This document shows, in pieces, positions 9,650 to 18,010 of a DNA stretch of 64,000 nt. The stretch is from CAVPTL01 sp963708725 (lineage in GTDB: Bacteria; Actinomycetota; Thermoleophilia; Gaiellales; JAICJC01), in NCBI GenBank assembly GCA_963708725.1, contig CAVPTL010000002.1, positions 1 to 64,000 on the forward strand. The letters run 5' to 3'. The notes under the pieces are model-generated. The model did not search any database. It was given only the letters and a program-made list of their open reading frames with translations, and was not told the DNA's origin. Position 1 is the first letter of the stretch. The number at the start of each line of letters is the position of its first letter. The translations under genes were made by a program, and so were the position numbers.

Positions 9650-9699
9650 GTTACCCTCCTACCCTATCGATGAACTTGACTTTACGGTAGGATGGTTAC
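9650..9699. promoter_or_regulatory. Divergent control region of sbp and the XRE regulator with an imperfect inverted repeat
   Basis: This 50-base spacer separates the TTG start of sbp from the ATG of the regulator. Its ends are related by symmetry: 9650-9663 (GTTACCCTCCTACC) and 9686-9699 (GGTAGGATGGTTAC) match as inverted repeats at 12 of 14 positions, with 22 bases between. Each arm also holds a ribosome-binding site, so part of the symmetry could come from that. The central part is AT-richer. A dimeric regulator bound here would control both genes. Confidence 0.5.
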
Positions 9700-10035
9700 A
9701 TGGATCTGTCAACTCCCAACCGTCATGCCGCTGGTGTGGAACGCGGTCGTGTCGGCTCAAATGTGAGGCACCTGCTGGGTATGCACGACTTACACCAGGT
9801 GCAACTTGCCGAGTATCTCGAACTCTCCACACAGGGACTCTGGAACATCCTCCACGGTCGTTCGGAGCCTCGCTCTCGCACGGCCTGGAATCTCGCCAAT
9901 GCCTTCGGGATCACCATCGAAGACCTGTTCTCTGACGTCGGCACCTGTGTGCGGGCGGCGGCGGCGGTGTTCGAGACCGCCCCCGTGCGGCTGGCCTATC
10001 TCCCCGACGAGGCGGCTGCAAACACAGCTTCGTAG
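9700..10035 (+). CDS. XRE-family helix-turn-helix regulator
   Basis: A 111-residue protein with an N-terminal Cro/C1-type helix-turn-helix at about residues 22-75 (HDLHQVQLAEYLELSTQGLWNILHGRSEP, then AWNLANAFGITIEDLF). The remaining 35 residues show no recognised ligand domain but contain one Cys in the GTCVRAAA stretch. It is divergent from the sulfate importer with 50 bases between start codons, so it probably controls that operon and itself. Ligand and mode are unknown; sulfur control in actinobacteria is usually attributed to other families, which makes this pairing worth noting. Confidence 0.8.
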   Translation: MDLSTPNRHAAGVERGRVGSNVRHLLGMHDLHQVQLAEYLELSTQGLWNILHGRSEPRSRTAWNLANAFGITIEDLFSDVGTCVRAAAAVFETAPVRLAYLPDEAAANTAS

Positions 10036-10158
10036 ATCGCCGTTCCCTCAACTCCCGCCGCCTGAACCTGCAGTTGTGGCGGGTCTGGCTTTACATGTTC
10101 GCCTCGACGTTCTACTCTAGTTCCCGCTGGGGTTGACGATTTATCAGGGGGGCGGGCA

Positions 10159-11262
10159 GTGCGTAAGAAGCGCTTTGGGGTTGTTGCGGGAGTTGTCGCG
10201 TTTGCGGCGGTTTTCGTGGGGGTGGCCGATGCGACGGTGGGCGCGCATCCGATCACCTCGCAGGGTACGAACGGGAGGGTGAATGCGATTGCCTTCTCGG
10301 GAAATGTCGCCTATGTCGGCGGCGCATTTACAACGGCTGGAACGGTTACGCGTAACCACGCCGCGGCCATCAGCATGACCACGGGCAACGTGATCGCGTT
10401 CAACCCGAACCTGAACGGCTCGGTTCAGGCACTCGCGGTGTCGGGGAGCACGGTGTTTCTCGGCGGCTCGTTCACACAGGCCCGCGGGAAGCCGGCGGCG
10501 CGACTGATTGCGGTCAACGCAACCACCGGTGCCGAGATCTGGCACGCGACCCTCAACGGTCAGGTGATGGCGCTCGACGTCGCACACGGAAACGTCTACG
10601 CCGGCGGGTACTTCACCACCGCCAACGGGTCGGCGCGGCTCTACCTGGCGGCGTTCAACGCCACCAACGGTGCGCTCAGCACCACCTGGAAGCCCACCGT
10701 CGATCTCGAGGTCAAGGCGCTATCGGTGACCTCGGACAAGAGCGAGGTCATTATCGGCGGCGACTTCTCGCAGCTCAATGACCAGCCGGGAAGCCATCTC
10801 GCCGCGGTCAGTGCAACCACGGGTGCGACCATGAGCTGGCACACCCATCCGCACTATCAGGTGATCACCATGTACGCCGATGCCAACGGCATCTTCGTCG
10901 GCGGTGGTGGTGGCGGCGGCAACTTCGCCAAGTTCAGCCAGACCGGTAGTCAGCAGTGGAGCGGCGGCACGGACGGAAACGTCCAGGGAATCACCGAGTT
11001 GGGTGGGACGGTGTATGTCGGCGGCCACTACGAGAACTACTGCGGCCCGGGTGGCGGCCAGCACGTCTGCACCGCGCCCACGCCTCGCAACAAGCTGCTC
11101 GCGGTCTCGACCTCGACCGGTGCGATCCAGTCGTGGAACCCGAGCGCCAACAGCGTGCTGGGAGTGTTCTCACTCGCCGGCACAGGCGCCACGATCGGCG
11201 TTGGTGGTGACTTCACCAGCACCGGCCAGCGCAAGCAGTCGCACTTCGCGATGTACCAGTAA
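10159..11262 (+). CDS. Secreted beta-propeller protein (delta-60 / DUF5122-like repeats)
   Basis: A 367-residue secreted protein: signal peptide over the first 25 or so residues, then a run of short repeats built around a YVGGxF motif (YVGGAF, FLGGSF, YAGGYF, IIGGDF, YVGGHY, VGGDF), each preceded by a hydrophobic VxALAV strand and followed by L.A.NATTGA. This pattern is that of delta-60-type propellers. The start is GTG at 10159 with AGGGGGG just upstream. A perfect 12-bp hairpin ends the transcript at 11277-11302. The next gene is a paralogue, and two more lie near the end of the window. The function is unknown; no enzyme motif is visible. Confidence 0.75.
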   Translation: MRKKRFGVVAGVVAFAAVFVGVADATVGAHPITSQGTNGRVNAIAFSGNVAYVGGAFTTAGTVTRNHAAAISMTTGNVIAFNPNLNGSVQALAVSGSTVFLGGSFTQARGKPAARLIAVNATTGAEIWHATLNGQVMALDVAHGNVYAGGYFTTANGSARLYLAAFNATNGALSTTWKPTVDLEVKALSVTSDKSEVIIGGDFSQLNDQPGSHLAAVSATTGATMSWHTHPHYQVITMYADANGIFVGGGGGGGNFAKFSQTGSQQWSGGTDGNVQGITELGGTVYVGGHYENYCGPGGGQHVCTAPTPRNKLLAVSTSTGAIQSWNPSANSVLGVFSLAGTGATIGVGGDFTSTGQRKQSHFAMYQ

Positions 11263-11276
11263 CGGCCGGCCACACC

Positions 11277-11302
11277 GGTGGGGCGCCCTCGGGCGCCCCA
11301 CC
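11277..11302 (+). terminator. Hairpin terminator after the first beta-propeller
   Basis: A perfect 12-bp stem (GGTGGGGCGCCC at 11277-11288 paired with GGGCGCCCCACC at 11291-11302) with a two-base gap, 14 bases after the stop codon. There is no T-run, as is common in high-GC actinobacteria. Confidence 0.7.
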
Positions 11303-11383
11303 AACGGTCGCCGGGACCGGCGCAGTACCGAGGCCGATCAGTCAGTATGTCGGTCGCTCCCTGACCGACTCCAAGGAGGACTG

Positions 11384-12496
11384 TTGACCAGACGCGCACG
11401 AACTCTTCTGCTGTCCGTATCCGCCCTCGTCCTGCTGGCGGTGTCCGCCGGCTCGGCGTTGGCATTGTCCATCGGCCGCACCCCGGATCCCACCTGGCAA
11501 GCGAACGGCCGGGTGCTCGCGATCCTGCGGGTCGGAAACGTCGTCTACCTGGGCGGCGACTTCACCCAGGTGATGGCTCACGGAGGCGGTAAGAAGGCGG
11601 CGCGCAACCATCTGGCGGCGTTCAACGCGACCACCGGCAATCTGCTCGCGTGGAATCCCAACGCCGATGACAGCGTGCGCTCGCTCGCGAGTGCGGTCAA
11701 CGGCACGGTGATCTTCGCCGGCGGCGACTTTCGCCACGTCGGCGGCGGTACGCACAGCCGCGTGGTCAAGCTGAACGCCGGTGGTGCCGGCAAGCCGATG
11801 AAGTGGGGAGCCTCGGCCAACGGTGAGGTGCGCACGGTCAAGGCGGCGAACAGCAAGCTGTACATGGGTGGAGACTTCACCTCGGTCAACAGCCATGCGC
11901 GTGCCCGCCTGGCGGCCGTCGGCGTTGCCGGCGGCGCGATCCAGACGTGGGCGCCGCGCGCCAACGGGGCTGTCCGAGCGGTGCTGCCGGTCGGCTCCCG
12001 AGTATTCATCGGCGGTGACTTCCTGACCGTCAACGGCAAGGCTCAGCAGCATCTGGTGGTGGTCAACGGCAAGACCGGCGTGTTGCTGCCGTGGGCATCG
12101 CACCCGGGGGGCGGAGTAAACGTCTTGCAAGCCACGACCAAGCGTCTGTTTGAGGGCGACTCCGGCGGCGGCGGCCATGTCCGTGCCTACGGCGTCAAGC
12201 TCGGGCATCTGCTGTGGACCAACACCACCGACGGCAATGTCGAGGGCCTCGCGCTGCTCGGCAAGGACGTGATCGCGGGCGGTCACTTCAATCAGATGGG
12301 TGCCTTCAAGCGCAAGCATCTGGGTGGGATCAACAAGGTCACAGGCCGGGTCGATGCGACCTGGAACCCGGAGGCGAACAGCGCCCTGGGTGTGTTCTCG
12401 GCGTTCGCTTCGGGCAACACGCTGTTCGTCGGCGGCGACTTCACCGCCTGGCAGCCGGGGAACGTGGCCCAGGCGCACTTCGCCAAGTTCTCGTGA
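11384..12496 (+). CDS. Secreted beta-propeller protein, paralogue of the preceding gene
   Basis: A 370-residue exported protein: signal peptide TRRARTLLLSVSALVLLAVSAGSALA, then repeats with YLGGDF, FAGGDF, YMGGDF, FIGGDF, IAGGHF and FVGGDF motifs at about 40-60 residue spacing, plus L.AFNATTGNLLAWNPNAD. It shares the architecture and many phrases with the gene just upstream (both have WNP.ANS.LGVFS near the end), so the two are tandem duplicates that have diverged. The start is TTG at 11384 behind an AAGGAGGA ribosome-binding site. Open reading continues upstream but carries no protein-like sequence. The function is unknown; surface-exposed binding protein is a guess. Confidence 0.75.
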   Translation: MTRRARTLLLSVSALVLLAVSAGSALALSIGRTPDPTWQANGRVLAILRVGNVVYLGGDFTQVMAHGGGKKAARNHLAAFNATTGNLLAWNPNADDSVRSLASAVNGTVIFAGGDFRHVGGGTHSRVVKLNAGGAGKPMKWGASANGEVRTVKAANSKLYMGGDFTSVNSHARARLAAVGVAGGAIQTWAPRANGAVRAVLPVGSRVFIGGDFLTVNGKAQQHLVVVNGKTGVLLPWASHPGGGVNVLQATTKRLFEGDSGGGGHVRAYGVKLGHLLWTNTTDGNVEGLALLGKDVIAGGHFNQMGAFKRKHLGGINKVTGRVDATWNPEANSALGVFSAFASGNTLFVGGDFTAWQPGNVAQAHFAKFS

Positions 12497-12568
12497 TCAC
12501 GGCGCTCGGTTAGCCCGAGTCGATAATGTCGCACGATCTTGATACTCGCCACCAGGGAGGATGTTCGC

Positions 12569-13903
12569 GTGAGTAGCCACACAACGCCGGAATGGCTCAA
12601 AGCACAGGACCACCCCGAATGGGAGAGCTCGAGGCTCGGCTGGAACCTTGCCGCCGACCAGCGGCCGACGGCAATCGCCGAGCCGGCGACGGTGGACGAG
12701 GTGATCGCCGCCGTCAACTACGCGCGGCAGGCCGGTCTGCGGGTCGCGCCGCAGGCGACCGGCCACGGGTCATACGTGCTTGCAGCGGGCGACGGCACGA
12801 TGGTCGTGAAGCTCGAGAAGATGCGTGGCGTCGAGATCGACGTCGACTCGGCGACCGCTCGGGTGCAGGGCGGTGCGCAATGGGGCGACGTTACCGCCGC
12901 CAGCACGCCGCACGGCCTGGCCGCACTGGCGGGCTCGTCACCCGATGTCGGAGTGGCCGGGTACACCACCGGCGGTGGGATCAGCTGGCTGGCCCGGCGC
13001 CACGGACTCGCCTGCAACGCGGTGCGGGCCGTCGAGATTGTCACCGCCAACGGTGAGCTCGTCCGCGCCGACCCCGATACCAACCCGGATCTCTTTTGGG
13101 CGGTGCGCGGGGGCGGGGGCGCCTTCGGCGTGATCACCGCCTTCGAACTCGAGCTGTTCCCCGTGGACATGGTCTATGGAGGGGCAATGCTGTGGCCGAT
13201 CGAACGCGACACCGAGGTGCTCCAGGCGTGGCGGGCGTGGATCGACACCGTGCCCGACGAGGTCACCTCGCTGGGCCGGCTTCTGCACCTGCCGCCGATT
13301 CCGGAGATCCCCGAGCCATTTCGCGGCCGCGACTTCGTGGCCGTCGAAGCGGTGTGTCTGATGGACGCCGCGGACGGAGCGGCAATGCTCGAGCCGCTAC
13401 GGGCGCTCGGGCCGGAGATCGACATGTTCGGCATGATGCCGGCGGCCGCGCTCGAGAAGCTCCATATGGACCCCGAAGGTCCCGTCCCCGGGATTGGCGA
13501 GGGCATGGTGCTCGCCGACATCACCGACGAGACGATCGACGCCGCGGTGCGCACAGCCGGAAACAACTCCGGAAGCGCGTTGGTGTCGTTCGAGTTCCGG
13601 CATCTGGGCGGCGCGGTCGCCCGCCCGTCCGAGGGAGCCGGCTGTCTGGCGTCGCTCGACGATCCGTTCATCGCGTTCGGCGTTGGCATGACTCCGGTAC
13701 CGCCGCTGGTCGAAGCCGTGAAGGGCAGTGTGTCGGCGACCTTTGGTGCGCTCGAGCCGTGGCGCGGGAAGCGACAGCTGCCGAGCTGGCGCGAGTCCGT
13801 GACCGCACCCGCCGAGATGTTCGGAACGTCGTACGAGCGACTCCTCACGGTCAAAGCCGACGTCGACCCGGAAAACCTCTTCCAGTCGAGCCACTCGCTG
13901 TAG
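12569..13903 (+). CDS. FAD-linked oxidoreductase, BBE/PCMH type
   Basis: A 444-residue flavoprotein. The N-terminal half is a PCMH-type FAD-binding domain: P.TVDEVIAAVNYARQ, the ATGHGS motif with a His (about residue 66) at the usual histidyl-flavin position, GGAQWGDV, GVAGYTTGGGISWLARRHGL and LFWAVRGGGGAFGV. The C-terminus ends with a short berberine-bridge-enzyme-like tail (YERLLTVKADVDPENLF). A second Cys for bicovalent FAD is not obvious. Such enzymes oxidise sugars, alcohols or other small molecules with O2; the substrate is unknown. The GTG at 12569 is chosen because GGGAGG lies just upstream. No signal peptide is seen. It converges on the SARP gene across a palindromic repeat. Confidence 0.82.
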   Translation: MSSHTTPEWLKAQDHPEWESSRLGWNLAADQRPTAIAEPATVDEVIAAVNYARQAGLRVAPQATGHGSYVLAAGDGTMVVKLEKMRGVEIDVDSATARVQGGAQWGDVTAASTPHGLAALAGSSPDVGVAGYTTGGGISWLARRHGLACNAVRAVEIVTANGELVRADPDTNPDLFWAVRGGGGAFGVITAFELELFPVDMVYGGAMLWPIERDTEVLQAWRAWIDTVPDEVTSLGRLLHLPPIPEIPEPFRGRDFVAVEAVCLMDAADGAAMLEPLRALGPEIDMFGMMPAAALEKLHMDPEGPVPGIGEGMVLADITDETIDAAVRTAGNNSGSALVSFEFRHLGGAVARPSEGAGCLASLDDPFIAFGVGMTPVPPLVEAVKGSVSATFGALEPWRGKRQLPSWRESVTAPAEMFGTSYERLLTVKADVDPENLFQSSHSL

Positions 13904-13904
13904 A

Positions 13905-13943
13905 GGGGTGAATAAATGGTGCCAGGCACCATTTATTCACCCC
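13905..13943. repeat. Dispersed palindrome, copy A (39 bp)
   Basis: A perfect palindrome of two 19-base arms around a single A at 13924; the inner half-site is GTGAATAAATGGTGCC. It fills the gap between the stop of the flavin oxidoreductase (13903) and the stop of the convergent SARP gene (13946). It is the longest of six copies in the window and could fold as a bidirectional terminator hairpin. Confidence 0.9.
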
Positions 13944-13945
13944 GG

Positions 13946-16678
13946 TTACCACTCGACCAGGCGCCAGACGCCGGGCTGGAGGCCGCCTTCGTCTTCGCCG
14001 ATCTCGGCGAAGATCGCGACGGCACGCTTCAGCTCCTCCATTGCCGCCTCGGTCTCGCCGGCCTGGTGAAGCATGTCTGCGAGGTTGTTGCGAAGCGCAG
14101 CCTCGCGGTGGCGATCGCCGAGCTCGGAGCACAGCGCGAGGGCCTCGACGATGAGGCCGCGGGCGTGCTCCAGGTCACCCTCGGCTGCGTAGTCGAGCGC
14201 AAGGTTATTGAGCGCTGCCAGCCGGATCGTCTGATCGGTGAGGGCGGCGGAGAACGCCAGGCTCAGCTCGAGATGCTCCCGACCTGCGCCCAGTAGGCCG
14301 AGGATGTTATGGGCCTGGGCGGTCGCGGCCTGGTCGCCCGCGTGCTCGGCCAGCGCGAGTGCCGTGGCTCCGAGTCGCAGCGCCTCGGCGTCGTCGCCCC
14401 GGCGCCGGGCGACCAGGCTGCGATCGGCCTGAATGCGCGCGGCATCTCCACCCAACCGCAGAGCCTCCTGATAGTGAAGTTCGGCGAGTTCCCAGTCGCT
14501 GCGTCGTTCATGCACCGATCCGATTCGCTGTTCGAGCCGCGCCAGCTGATCGGGTTCGGCCAGCGCCGCCGCCGCTTCGTAGGCCGCCAGGGCCGCACGG
14601 TACTCACCGCGCAGCGTGTGCACGTCGCCCAGCGCCTCGTGCAGCGCGGCCGGCCGCGGGTGTCCGAGCGCGAGGGCGGTGCGGTAGTGCTCGAGCGCCT
14701 CGGCGGTGGCCGCCAGTTCGCGCGCCCGATCGCCGGCCTCGAAGTAGGCCGCGGCCGCGGCGGGAGCCTGCCCTGCGAGCTCGAGGTGGCGCGCAGCCAG
14801 GGCGGGATTGCCGCGGCCGACCCGCAGCACCTCTGCCACCCGCGCGTGCAGCAGCCGCCGGCGCGCCAGCCCCGCGCGCTCCTCGACCAGGGATCGCAGC
14901 CGCTCGTGGGCGAAGTCGTACTCGGCGTCGCGCTCGATGATCAGTCCCCAGGCCTCCAGCTCCTCGAGGCCCGTGACCACCTCGTCGTCCGAACGACCGC
15001 TGGTCTGGCGCACGGTTTCGACATCGAAGGTGCGGCCGATCACGGCCGCCGCCACCAGCACCTGTGAGGCGGTTTCGGTGACCGCGTCGAGACGGGCGGC
15101 GAACACGTCTCGGGTACCGCCGGAGGCGGGATCCTCCCCGCCGGCAGCCAACAGCTCGGCGAGGTACAACGGCAGGCCTTCGCTCTCGGCGTACAGTCGC
15201 TCGCCGGCCTCGTCGTCGAGGCCGCCGGCGCGCGCGAGCTCGGCGACGTCGTCGCGGGTCAGACGCGCCAGCGTCACCCGGCAACCGAGATCGGCAAACC
15301 GCGCGCAGGATCGCTCGGGGTCGGGCTCGTCCGTGCGGTGTGCGGCGAGCAGCAGCAACCTGCGACCGGCCAGCCGGTGTCCGATGTAGGTGAGAGCGTC
15401 GATCGACGCGGGATCGGAGGCGTGGAGGTCGTCCACGAACACGATCGCCGCGGTGCGATCGCTGCCCGCCAGCGCCAGAGTCTGACCGGCGGCGTCAAGG
15501 AACCGTTGGCGGGCACCAGGCTCGGCCAGGCCGGTGGTGGGTGGCGAACCCAGCTCGGGCAGGAGCCGGGCAGCCTCTGCGCGGCAGTGGTCGGGAAGCG
15601 CCCCTGATCCCGTCGCAGTCTCGATCGCTGCGCGCAGGAGCTGGGCGAGCACCCCGTAGGCCAGTCCCCTCTCGCCAGGGTGCGCGCGAGCGGTGATCAC
15701 CCGCGCGCCGGCCCCGGCGTTTGTGCGCAGGAACTCCTCGGCCAACCGGGTCTTGCCGATGCCGGACTCGCCCTCGATCACCGCCACGCCGCCGTCGGAG
15801 CCCACCTCCCCGTAGGCCGCGGTCAGCTCTCGCCATGACCGGTCGCGGCCGACCAGGGGCTGAGACGGTGCGGTTGGAGAGCCCGCGGGCCGCGACGGCT
15901 CGGGCGAGCGGCCCTCGTTGACGGCGTTGTACAGCTCGGTGGTCTCGGTCAGCGGGCGCACCCCCAGCTCACGATCGAGAGCCCGCACGCACTCACGGTA
16001 CTGAGCGAGGGCATCCGCTCGCCGGCCGGACCGCGCATACAGCTCGATCAGCCGCCGGTGAGCGGGCTCGTGCAAGGTATCGAGTGTGAGCCGCTGCTCG
16101 GCGCGCGCCACCGCCTGGTCGAAGTGGCCGTGTGAGGCCAGCTCGTCGACCAACCGGTCGAGCGCACCAGCCAGCTCCCGCCTGAGACCGTCGCCGGCGA
16201 CCCGCTGCCACGTCTCGAAGTCCGGACTGTCTCGCACGGCGAAGCCCGAGAGCAACTCGCCCCGATGCAGATCGACCGCCGCGGTGAGCTCGTCGGCACC
16301 GGCCGTGGGGTTCGTGGCCACTCGTCGGAACTCGGCCACGTCAAACCACGCGTCGTCCAGATTGAGGGCGACCGTGCCCCGGTCGGTGGTCAGCCATTCG
16401 CCGCCGAGTGAGGTGCGAAGCGTGGAGAGCGTGCGCCGCAGCGCGGCCCGCGCGCGATCGCCGTCGTACTCGGGCCACAGCAGCGTGGCGATCACATCCC
16501 GGCTCTGGACGTGGCCGTTGGTGGCGACATAGGCGAGGATCGCGGTGGCCTTGCGGGTGTCCACCGCCAGCGGGCGGCCGTCCAATTCCACGACAGGAGG
16601 CCCGAGAAGTGAGATTCTGAGGAGAGCGATGCGACAAGCATGACATGTGGCGCAACGGTTTTGTAGGCCGGTCGCCAC
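13946..16678 (-). CDS. AfsR/SARP-type transcriptional regulator with AAA and TPR domains
   Basis: About 910 residues. The N-terminus is an OmpR-like winged helix (ISLLGPPVVELDGRPLAVDTRKATAILAYV, then ARAALRRTLSTLR), followed by a bacterial transcriptional activation (BTAD) domain to about residue 260. A STAND/AAA ATPase comes next with Walker A GESGIGKTRLAEEF and a Walker B-like AIVFVDDLHASD. The C-terminal half is a TPR array. Proteins of this layout bind direct repeats in promoters and activate specialised gene sets. The start is uncertain: GTG at 16678 is the nearest conventional start before the conserved region. Only 42 bases separate it from the divergent partner-switching operon, an obvious candidate target. 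Confidence 0.82.
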   Translation of the reverse strand: MATGLQNRCATCHACRIALLRISLLGPPVVELDGRPLAVDTRKATAILAYVATNGHVQSRDVIATLLWPEYDGDRARAALRRTLSTLRTSLGGEWLTTDRGTVALNLDDAWFDVAEFRRVATNPTAGADELTAAVDLHRGELLSGFAVRDSPDFETWQRVAGDGLRRELAGALDRLVDELASHGHFDQAVARAEQRLTLDTLHEPAHRRLIELYARSGRRADALAQYRECVRALDRELGVRPLTETTELYNAVNEGRSPEPSRPAGSPTAPSQPLVGRDRSWRELTAAYGEVGSDGGVAVIEGESGIGKTRLAEEFLRTNAGAGARVITARAHPGERGLAYGVLAQLLRAAIETATGSGALPDHCRAEAARLLPELGSPPTTGLAEPGARQRFLDAAGQTLALAGSDRTAAIVFVDDLHASDPASIDALTYIGHRLAGRRLLLLAAHRTDEPDPERSCARFADLGCRVTLARLTRDDVAELARAGGLDDEAGERLYAESEGLPLYLAELLAAGGEDPASGGTRDVFAARLDAVTETASQVLVAAAVIGRTFDVETVRQTSGRSDDEVVTGLEELEAWGLIIERDAEYDFAHERLRSLVEERAGLARRRLLHARVAEVLRVGRGNPALAARHLELAGQAPAAAAAYFEAGDRARELAATAEALEHYRTALALGHPRPAALHEALGDVHTLRGEYRAALAAYEAAAALAEPDQLARLEQRIGSVHERRSDWELAELHYQEALRLGGDAARIQADRSLVARRRGDDAEALRLGATALALAEHAGDQAATAQAHNILGLLGAGREHLELSLAFSAALTDQTIRLAALNNLALDYAAEGDLEHARGLIVEALALCSELGDRHREAALRNNLADMLHQAGETEAAMEELKRAVAIFAEIGEDEGGLQPGVWRLVEW

Positions 16679-16720
16679 GCCGTAACGTTCCCGGAACGGT
16701 GGGACTGCGAAGGTGGCAGT

Positions 16721-18010
16721 GTGAACTTGGTGAAATCGATCAGTGATCGCACCGCCCGCTGGCTGGCGTGGTCGGCGTTTGCGCTCGCGGTCGGGCTGCT
16801 CGTGTGCGACGTCGTGTTCGGCGTGCTCACGCTCGACCTGCACGAAAACACGTCGTGGTCGAACAGCAACCTCGTTTTCGGTGCTGCCTTCGTGCTCACG
16901 CTGCTGACCTTCCCGACGGTCGGGGTGGTGCTCGCGACCAAGCGTCCTCGAAACGCCATCGGATGGCTGCTGCTCACGATCGGCGTGGCGTGGGGCATCG
17001 CCGACCTGACCACGTATTCGGATTACGGCCTGCGCCTCCACCCGGGATCGCTGCCGCTGGCCACCTACGTTGCCCCAATCGCCTCGAGCTTCTGGCTTCC
17101 GCCGATCGTGCTGATGGGGACGTTTTTGATCCTGCTCTTTCCCGACGGGCACCTGCTCACGCCGCGATGGCGGTGGGTGGCCCGGCTGAGCGCGTTTGTG
17201 ATCGTGTTCGGGCCGCTCGCCCTGGTCACGAGCCCGGGCAAGCTGGGCGACGCCGGGTATCCACAGACCGTCAACCCGCTGGGAATCTCGGCGCTCGACG
17301 GCACCTCCGGCTACCTCCAGATCTCGATTTCGCTCGTTCCGGTGTGCATGGTGCTCTCGGCGATCTGCCTGATCCTCCGCTACCGCCGATCGCGAGGCAT
17401 CGAGCGGCTACAGGTGAAGTGGCTGGCGGCGGCAGCGATGGTGATCGCCGTGGTGTACGCCTTCGTCGAGACGCTGTCGCTGCTGGTAAGCCGCCAGGGC
17501 CCGAGCCCGGTATGGCTTTCGGCACTGCAGGACGTTGCACTGTGCTCATTTGCCTTGATTCCGATCGCGATCGGCTTTGGTGTGCTGCGCTACCGGCTGT
17601 ACGAGATCGACGTGATCATCCGGCGGACGCTCGTCTACGCCGCCCTGACGGCGACCCTCGCCGCCGTGTATCTCGGAGGGATTGCGTTACTGGGAGCGGT
17701 CTCGCGCGGCGTCACGGGACAGTCGAGCGCGCTTGCGGTCACGATCTCGACGCTGATCGTGGCGGTCGCCTTCCAGCCGGCCCGATCGCGCATCCAGCGT
17801 GCGGTGGAGCGCCGCTTCTATCGCGGTGCCTACGACGTCGAGATGGCTGTCCGCGAGTTCAGCGGCCGGCTGCGCGAGCAGATCGAGCTGGATGCGTTGT
17901 CCGACGAGCTGCTCGACATAGTCCACAACACCGTCCAGCCGCGATCGGCGTCGTTGTGGCTTCGTTCCGTAACGTTTTCGGAGCGTTCACCCGGTACAAC
18001 GGAGGCATGA
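16721..18010 (+). CDS. Polytopic membrane sensor-like protein heading the partner-switching operon
   Basis: A 429-residue protein with about ten to eleven hydrophobic helices over residues 15-345, then a soluble C-terminal tail (RSRIQRAVERRFYRGAYDVEMAVREFSGRLREQIELDALSDELLDIV). That RRFYR.AYD...L..F...LR..IDL..L junction is the one found in membrane proteins that lead into GAF, histidine kinase or SpoIIE outputs. Here the output lies on a separate polypeptide: the next gene begins at an ATGA overlap and carries the matching GAF domain. The pair may derive from one long protein split at this point. The GTG start is preceded by AAGGTGG. The signal sensed is unknown. Confidence 0.65.
   Translation: MNLVKSISDRTARWLAWSAFALAVGLLVCDVVFGVLTLDLHENTSWSNSNLVFGAAFVLTLLTFPTVGVVLATKRPRNAIGWLLLTIGVAWGIADLTTYSDYGLRLHPGSLPLATYVAPIASSFWLPPIVLMGTFLILLFPDGHLLTPRWRWVARLSAFVIVFGPLALVTSPGKLGDAGYPQTVNPLGISALDGTSGYLQISISLVPVCMVLSAICLILRYRRSRGIERLQVKWLAAAAMVIAVVYAFVETLSLLVSRQGPSPVWLSALQDVALCSFALIPIAIGFGVLRYRLYEIDVIIRRTLVYAALTATLAAVYLGGIALLGAVSRGVTGQSSALAVTISTLIVAVAFQPARSRIQRAVERRFYRGAYDVEMAVREFSGRLREQIELDALSDELLDIVHNTVQPRSASLWLRSVTFSERSPGTTEA

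Noticed and set aside
10880..11383. Upstream extension of the second propeller gene into the first
   Set aside because: The sequence before the TTG at 11384 is out-of-frame propeller coding and terminator; the ribosome-binding site and signal peptide fix the start.
16768..18006. N-terminal extension of the GAF-PP2C-HATPase protein across the membrane gene
   Set aside because: It overlaps the membrane-protein gene in another frame and is Arg/Ala-rich noise; the ATGA overlap with GGAGG gives the true start at 18007.
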